A DNA stretch of 64,000 nt from Limnomonas spitsbergensis (lineage: Eukaryota > Chlorophyta > Chlorophyceae > Chlamydomonadales): positions 1,550,001 to 1,614,000 of the forward strand of contig JAYJMM010000097.1 in assembly GCA_037349105.1 (NCBI GenBank), given 5' to 3'. The translations under genes were made by a program, and so were the position numbers. Within the stretch, counting starts at the first letter, position 1, and each line of letters opens with the position of its first letter. A model generated the notes under the pieces. It was given only the letters and a program-made list of their open reading frames with translations, made no database searches and was not told where the DNA came from. Below, piece by piece: positions 60,686 through 64,000 of the stretch.

Positions 60686-60849
60686 GATCAAGCACGGCTG
60701 AAAACAACCATGCAAATAGGGAAGCCTAGGATCAAGCACGGCTGAAAACAACCATGCAAATAGGGAAGCCTAGGATCAAGCACGGCTGAAAACAACCATG
60801 CAAATAGGGAAGCCTAGGATCAAGCACGGCTGAAAACGACCATGCAAAT
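60686..60849. repeat. detached island of the 44-bp satellite (3.7 copies)
   Basis: Four near-perfect units of the CDC50 intron 7 satellite lie 11.7 kb from the main array and outside the CDC50 coding span. Edges are sharp (gctac before gatcaagc, ccctgtcc after atgcaaat). Confidence 0.96.
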
Positions 60850-61311
60850 CCCCTGTCCTGGTATCCCAGTCTGTCTAGGATGAATATTTGGTGGATGCAC
60901 GGGTTCAGGTGAAGTGCAGCAAAACAGATATCACCGAGTTTGGCAGCCGACTAGCTGCGCAACGCCGACAACCAAGGCAGCCCATATCTGCATGTATTGC
61001 CCAGGTGGGTCTGGGCTAAAGCGTTTCCAATGATGTTAGTTCTTGGAAATCATTTAGCACGACAGGAGGAGCATGAGGAATGCCAAAAGGTGGAGGGAAG
61101 CCTCTTTGGCTGGCTGCGGCGCTCTATCGTGTTTGCTGTATGGCCGCCAAAGGTGTAACAGAGCTGGCACTTAGCAAGTGCCATGCTAATGCTTGTCAGA
61201 GCCCCTGTGCCTGACAGTGCACTGGTACAACAAGGTCCCATCAGTCTTGGCTAGGGCATTGCCTGCGCCTTAAGTCACCTCTGCTTGGAAGGCTATGTCT
61301 ACCACCCTCCT
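60850..61311. other. no supported gene
   Basis: Unique sequence between the satellite island and the 21-bp array. Short minus-strand frames lack recognisable motifs. Confidence 0.5.
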
Positions 61312-61960
61312 TGCAGCTACCCTCTTTGCCCTGCAGCTGCCTTCTTTGCCCTTGCAGCTGCCTTCTTTGCCCTTGCAGCTGCCTTCTTTGCCCCTGCAGC
61401 TGCCTTCTTTGCCCTTGCAGCTGCCTTCTTTGCCCTTGCAGCTGCCTTCTTTGCCCTTGCAGCTGCCTTCTTTGCCCTTGCAGCTGCCTTCTTTGCCCTT
61501 GCAGCTGCCTTCTTTGCCCTGGCAGCTACCTTCTTTACCCTTGCAGCTACCTTCTTTGCCCTTGCAGCTACCTTCCTTGCCCTTGCAGCTGCCTTCTTTG
61601 CCCTTGCAGCTGCCTTCCTTACCCTTGCAGCTGCCTTCTTTGCCCTTGCAGCTACCTTCCTTGCCCTTGCAGCTACCTTCCTTGCCCTTGCAGCTGCCTT
61701 CTTTGCCCATGCAGCTGCCTTCTTTGCCCCTGCAGCTGCCTTCTTTGCCCTTGCAGCTGCCTTCTTTGCCCTTGCAGCTGCCTTCTTTGCCCTTGCAGCT
61801 ATCTTCTTTGCCCTTGCAGCTGCCTTCTTTGCCCTTGCAGCTACCTTCCTTGCCCTTGCAGCTGCCTTCTTTGCCTTTTCAGCTGCCTTCTTTGCCCTTG
61901 CCGCTGCCTTCTTTGACCTTGTGGCCTTTTGCTCACAGACCCACGCCCCCATGGGGATGA
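61295..61960 (+). CDS. alternative open frame over the 21-bp array (LQLPSLP repeat, 221 codons)
   Basis: The plus frame opens at ATG with a short signal-like start, MSTTLLAATLFAL, followed by about 28 LQLPSLP heptads and a TGG-rich end. Most nucleotide changes between units are silent in this frame. It competes with the minus-strand model for the same DNA, and at most one is likely to be translated. Confidence 0.2.
   Translation: MSTTLLAATLFALQLPSLPLQLPSLPLQLPSLPLQLPSLPLQLPSLPLQLPSLPLQLPSLPLQLPSLPLQLPSLPWQLPSLPLQLPSLPLQLPSLPLQLPSLPLQLPSLPLQLPSLPLQLPSLPLQLPSLPLQLPSLPMQLPSLPLQLPSLPLQLPSLPLQLPSLPLQLSSLPLQLPSLPLQLPSLPLQLPSLPFQLPSLPLPLPSLTLWPFAHRPTPPWG
61312..61925. repeat. 21-bp tandem repeat ttgcagctgccttctttgccc (about 29 copies)
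   Basis: The 21-bp period preserves frame, and at least five of six frames stay open over most of the array. Substitutions cluster at unit positions 9, 15 and 18 (ctg/cta, tct/tcc, ttg/tta), which are wobble positions for LQLPSLP on plus and for KGKEGSC on minus. Confidence 0.95.
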
Positions 61961-62766
61961 GGCTGGTTGGGCCAGGTCTTGCATAGACGTGATGATCCGC
62001 AGCACTAATGCCATCATCATACGAGTCACCATGAGGCAACTGGTCACCTCATGACACTGAAAGCCCACGTTGCCAAAGGTTTCAACGGACACTATGATAC
62101 AAACAGCGATGATGTTCTCCCGCTTGTGATCCGCCGCGCACCAATTCCTGAGGTGCTCAAACACTCTTGTTGTTTTGTATACCTTCTTAATTTTCTGAGG
62201 CTGTGTTCAACCGTTATATCTTGCCCCCACGTCATGTTTTATGACCAGCAGACCAGGGCTTATCTTCTGCACCATGCGATTCATTCCCACGCTGCTCCTC
62301 GGTGGTTGTTAATGACGTTACACCTCTGGGCCTTGCTTAAATAAAGCTCAGCCACGTCGGCAAACAAAAAGTCTGTGTTGGTTGTGATGGTTGCTTGCCT
62401 AGGGGGGTCACTGGTTTTCACTCGCTGTCCTAGCGTATCTAGTGCTTGTACTGGTTTTCGGGAACATATCCCATATGGCCATGTATCAAATATGATACTC
62501 TGAAGGACTGTGAAACTTTACGACACCTTGCCACCAGGGAATGTTGGCACGGTGAGAACTGAGGTATGCTGTGTGCCTTAAGGATGAGGCTGCAGTGCAT
62601 CACAAAATATGCCTACCTTGACTTCTTCTTGTTCACTACCCTGGCCAGTCCCAGCTGACCCCCCCATGCCCCCCCTGCCTCCAGGTCGGGCAGGTCTGAC
62701 AGCCCTTCGGTCCAGGCTGCCTTCTGGACTACCGGCACCAAGGGATGTAGAGATTGAGACCTGGCT
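61317..62766 (-). CDS. candidate Lys/Ala-rich, histone H1-tail-like protein (two exons seen, 5' incomplete)
   Basis: Exon 62617-62766 (50 codons, phase 0) lies between a tttcag acceptor and a GTAGGC donor and encodes a Ser/Gly/Arg-rich stretch ending GQGSEQEEVK. It can join in phase to 61317-62039, which reads LPHGDSYDDGISAADHH, then about 190 residues of heptads AKKAAAR (variants AARAKKV, RARK), ending AAAGQRG and TAG. The composition resembles C-terminal tails of linker histones or other nucleic-acid-compacting proteins, but no globular domain is visible. The second acceptor (gaccag) has a poor pyrimidine tract. Alternative readings of the array (plus-strand LQLPSLP repeat from 61,295; minus KGKEGSC) cannot be excluded. 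Confidence 0.38.
62310..62365 (-). repeat. dispersed SINE-like 3' tail (copy)
   Basis: On plus it reads aatgacgttacacctctggg, cttgcttaaataaagctc and agccacgtcgg, i.e. minus orientation and truncated. Confidence 0.75.
62366..62616. other. no supported gene
   Basis: Unique sequence, within the intron of the candidate Lys/Ala-rich gene if that model is right. Confidence 0.45.
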
Positions 62767-62861
62767 CTGAAACCATATGTAGAGATTGAGCCACTGGACC
62801 AAAGGACCAGCTGATGATTGACAGGCACTGAGGTGTGACCACTACAAGGGATGCTCGACCA

Positions 62862-62995
62862 TGTCAATAACGTTACACCTCTGGGCCCGCTCAAAGCTCG
62901 GCCGCGTGGGCGCCCAACTGTTCAGAAGGGAGTAAAGAAGAAACTAAAAGGAAGACAGGGGCAAAGGAACAAAAGGAGTGGCCGGGAAGGCAAAG
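62862..62995 (-). repeat. dispersed SINE-like element, truncated copy
   Basis: On plus it reads gtcaataacgttacacctct, gggcccgctcaaagctcgg, ccgcgtgggcgcccaac, then a purine-rich body as in the 59.36 kb copy. Confidence 0.75.
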
Positions 62996-63438
62996 AAGAT
63001 CAAGTCCAATACCTCGACCATGTCCTGGATTCCTTTTGACCTACCAGATTGACACTGTCACCGACTTGTCGTGTGGTAGGATTGTACGTGGTTTCGCATG
63101 TCCCATGTACAGGTCAATGACATTCATGTCCCATGTTCAGGTATATCCATATATGGTATATCCCCAATAGAGGGGCCGGCTTAGCAGTCAGTCGTGTGAC
63201 CCCGGGCCCGTCCAATGTGACTCAAGGGCTAATTGCAGTGCAGACTGGTTCATGCATGGATAGCGAATATAATGCCGGGTTGCATGATGGCATATTATTA
63301 GAACATGCGTGAAGTAGTGGTGAACGCCAATCAATTATTGAACGTGTCCCTGGTCCCCTGCTCTCCCTGGCCTTGCACATCCTTGAAGGCTATCCACTCT
63401 GCCACCTGGCTAGCCTTTGGAAATTGGAATGCCCCCAG
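62996..63438. other. no supported gene
   Basis: Unique sequence with a short tandem echo of tcatgtcccatgt at 63,095-63,140. Nothing else is supported. Confidence 0.45.
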
Positions 63439-63439
63439 C

Positions 63440-63609
63440 GATCCGGTTTCTTTATTTCTTTTGTCCCTTCACTTTATTTCCCACTTTGTCCTCCTTTCTT
63501 TTGTCCTGCCCCCTTGTGTTGTTTCCATCTTTCCTCCCAACTCTTTTTAGTTAGGCGCCCACGCGGCCGAGCCATGTTGAGCAGGGCCCAGAGGTGTAAC
63601 GTCATTGAC
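63440..63609 (+). mobile_element. SINE-like element, well-preserved 3' part
   Basis: A pyrimidine-rich body (ccttcactttatttcccac, ctttcttttgtcctgccccc) leads to ttaggcgcccacgcggccga, gggcccagaggtgtaacg and tcattgac. Its reverse complement is colinear with 59,359-59,560. The tRNA-like head is absent. Confidence 0.75.
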
Positions 63610-64000
63610 TTTATTCCAGCTGACTAGCACTGCATCTGATCTTAGAAAGTAGATCTTGGAATTTGGATATCCGGTTATAAGATCTAAGTTCTAAGACCAA
63701 ATAGTATCCGGTCCTAAGTACTATGTTTGCGGATTTTGATTTATAGCGCGAACCCCAAGAGAATTATTTTGGCCCCTGACTGATACTCCACGCAACGAAG
63801 ATTTTGAATTAATATTAGCGCGCAGCACACTCTGCGCAGGCCAAAAATAATAATTACGGTTCTACGCGGAGTAAATTTGATTCTACAGTACCAGGTACTA
63901 TTCTTCTTGGCTTTCCGGATTCAAAAGTACCGTAAGGAATGAAGCGATCTTGCATACATTTATGAGCAAGTGCTTGAACGGGTAGTTTGAAATCGCTTAG
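63610..64000. other. A/T-richer unique sequence, no supported gene
   Basis: It contains short echoes of gatctaag and tccggt at 63,640-63,720 and nothing else I can support. Confidence 0.5.

Overview
The window looks like nuclear DNA of a eukaryote, most likely a chlorophyte green alga. The evidence is short exons with GT-AG introns, plant/algal-type gene families, interstitial TTTAGGG-like telomeric motifs, a tRNA-headed SINE-like dispersed repeat and no bacterial-style gene packing. The species cannot be named from the sequence. About 60% of the window is tandem repeat.

Layout. 1-10.94 kb is a 33-34 bp G-rich minisatellite running off the left edge. 11.0-24.95 kb is a 40-41 bp minisatellite with the opposite strand bias (C-rich on +). 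The first unique sequence is a minus-strand DUF952-family gene with three consecutive exons (24.98-26.14 kb); its last exon would have to lie beyond both arrays, outside the window. 28.7-35.1 kb holds a minus-strand pfkB-family sugar/inositol kinase gene (8 exons found, extreme N-terminus unresolved). Two weaker candidate genes are divergently arranged around 35.9 kb. 39.06-57.60 kb holds a complete 9-exon minus-strand LEM3/CDC50 (ALIS-type) gene, 381 codons spread over 18.5 kb. It encodes a P4-ATPase lipid-flippase beta subunit, and its introns contain 38-bp, 44-bp, 53-bp and 82-bp tandem arrays. Right of it are isolated candidate exons (58.5-59.0 kb), SINE-like copies, a small detached island of the 44-bp satellite (60.69 kb) and a 21-bp array that is open in several frames and may encode a Lys/Ala-rich protein (61.3-62.8 kb).

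Exon models were built by translating each strand, recognising conserved family sequence and requiring GT-AG borders whose phases join exactly. For CDC50 all nine exons join in frame from ATG to stop. For pfkB eight exons join in frame to a stop. For DUF952 three exons join in frame.

Most striking observation: at five or more splice junctions in at least two genes, the exon edge together with its splice site and adjoining intron has been tandemly copied into the intron (periods 54, 78, 82, about 100 and 102 bp; 2 to 8 copies). The introns therefore carry ladders of near-identical decoy splice sites. The large minisatellites also sit in introns, sometimes filling nearly the whole intron. This suggests intron-confined tandem amplification, in part seeded from exon borders. 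No operon, CRISPR, phage or canonical tRNA/rRNA gene was found.
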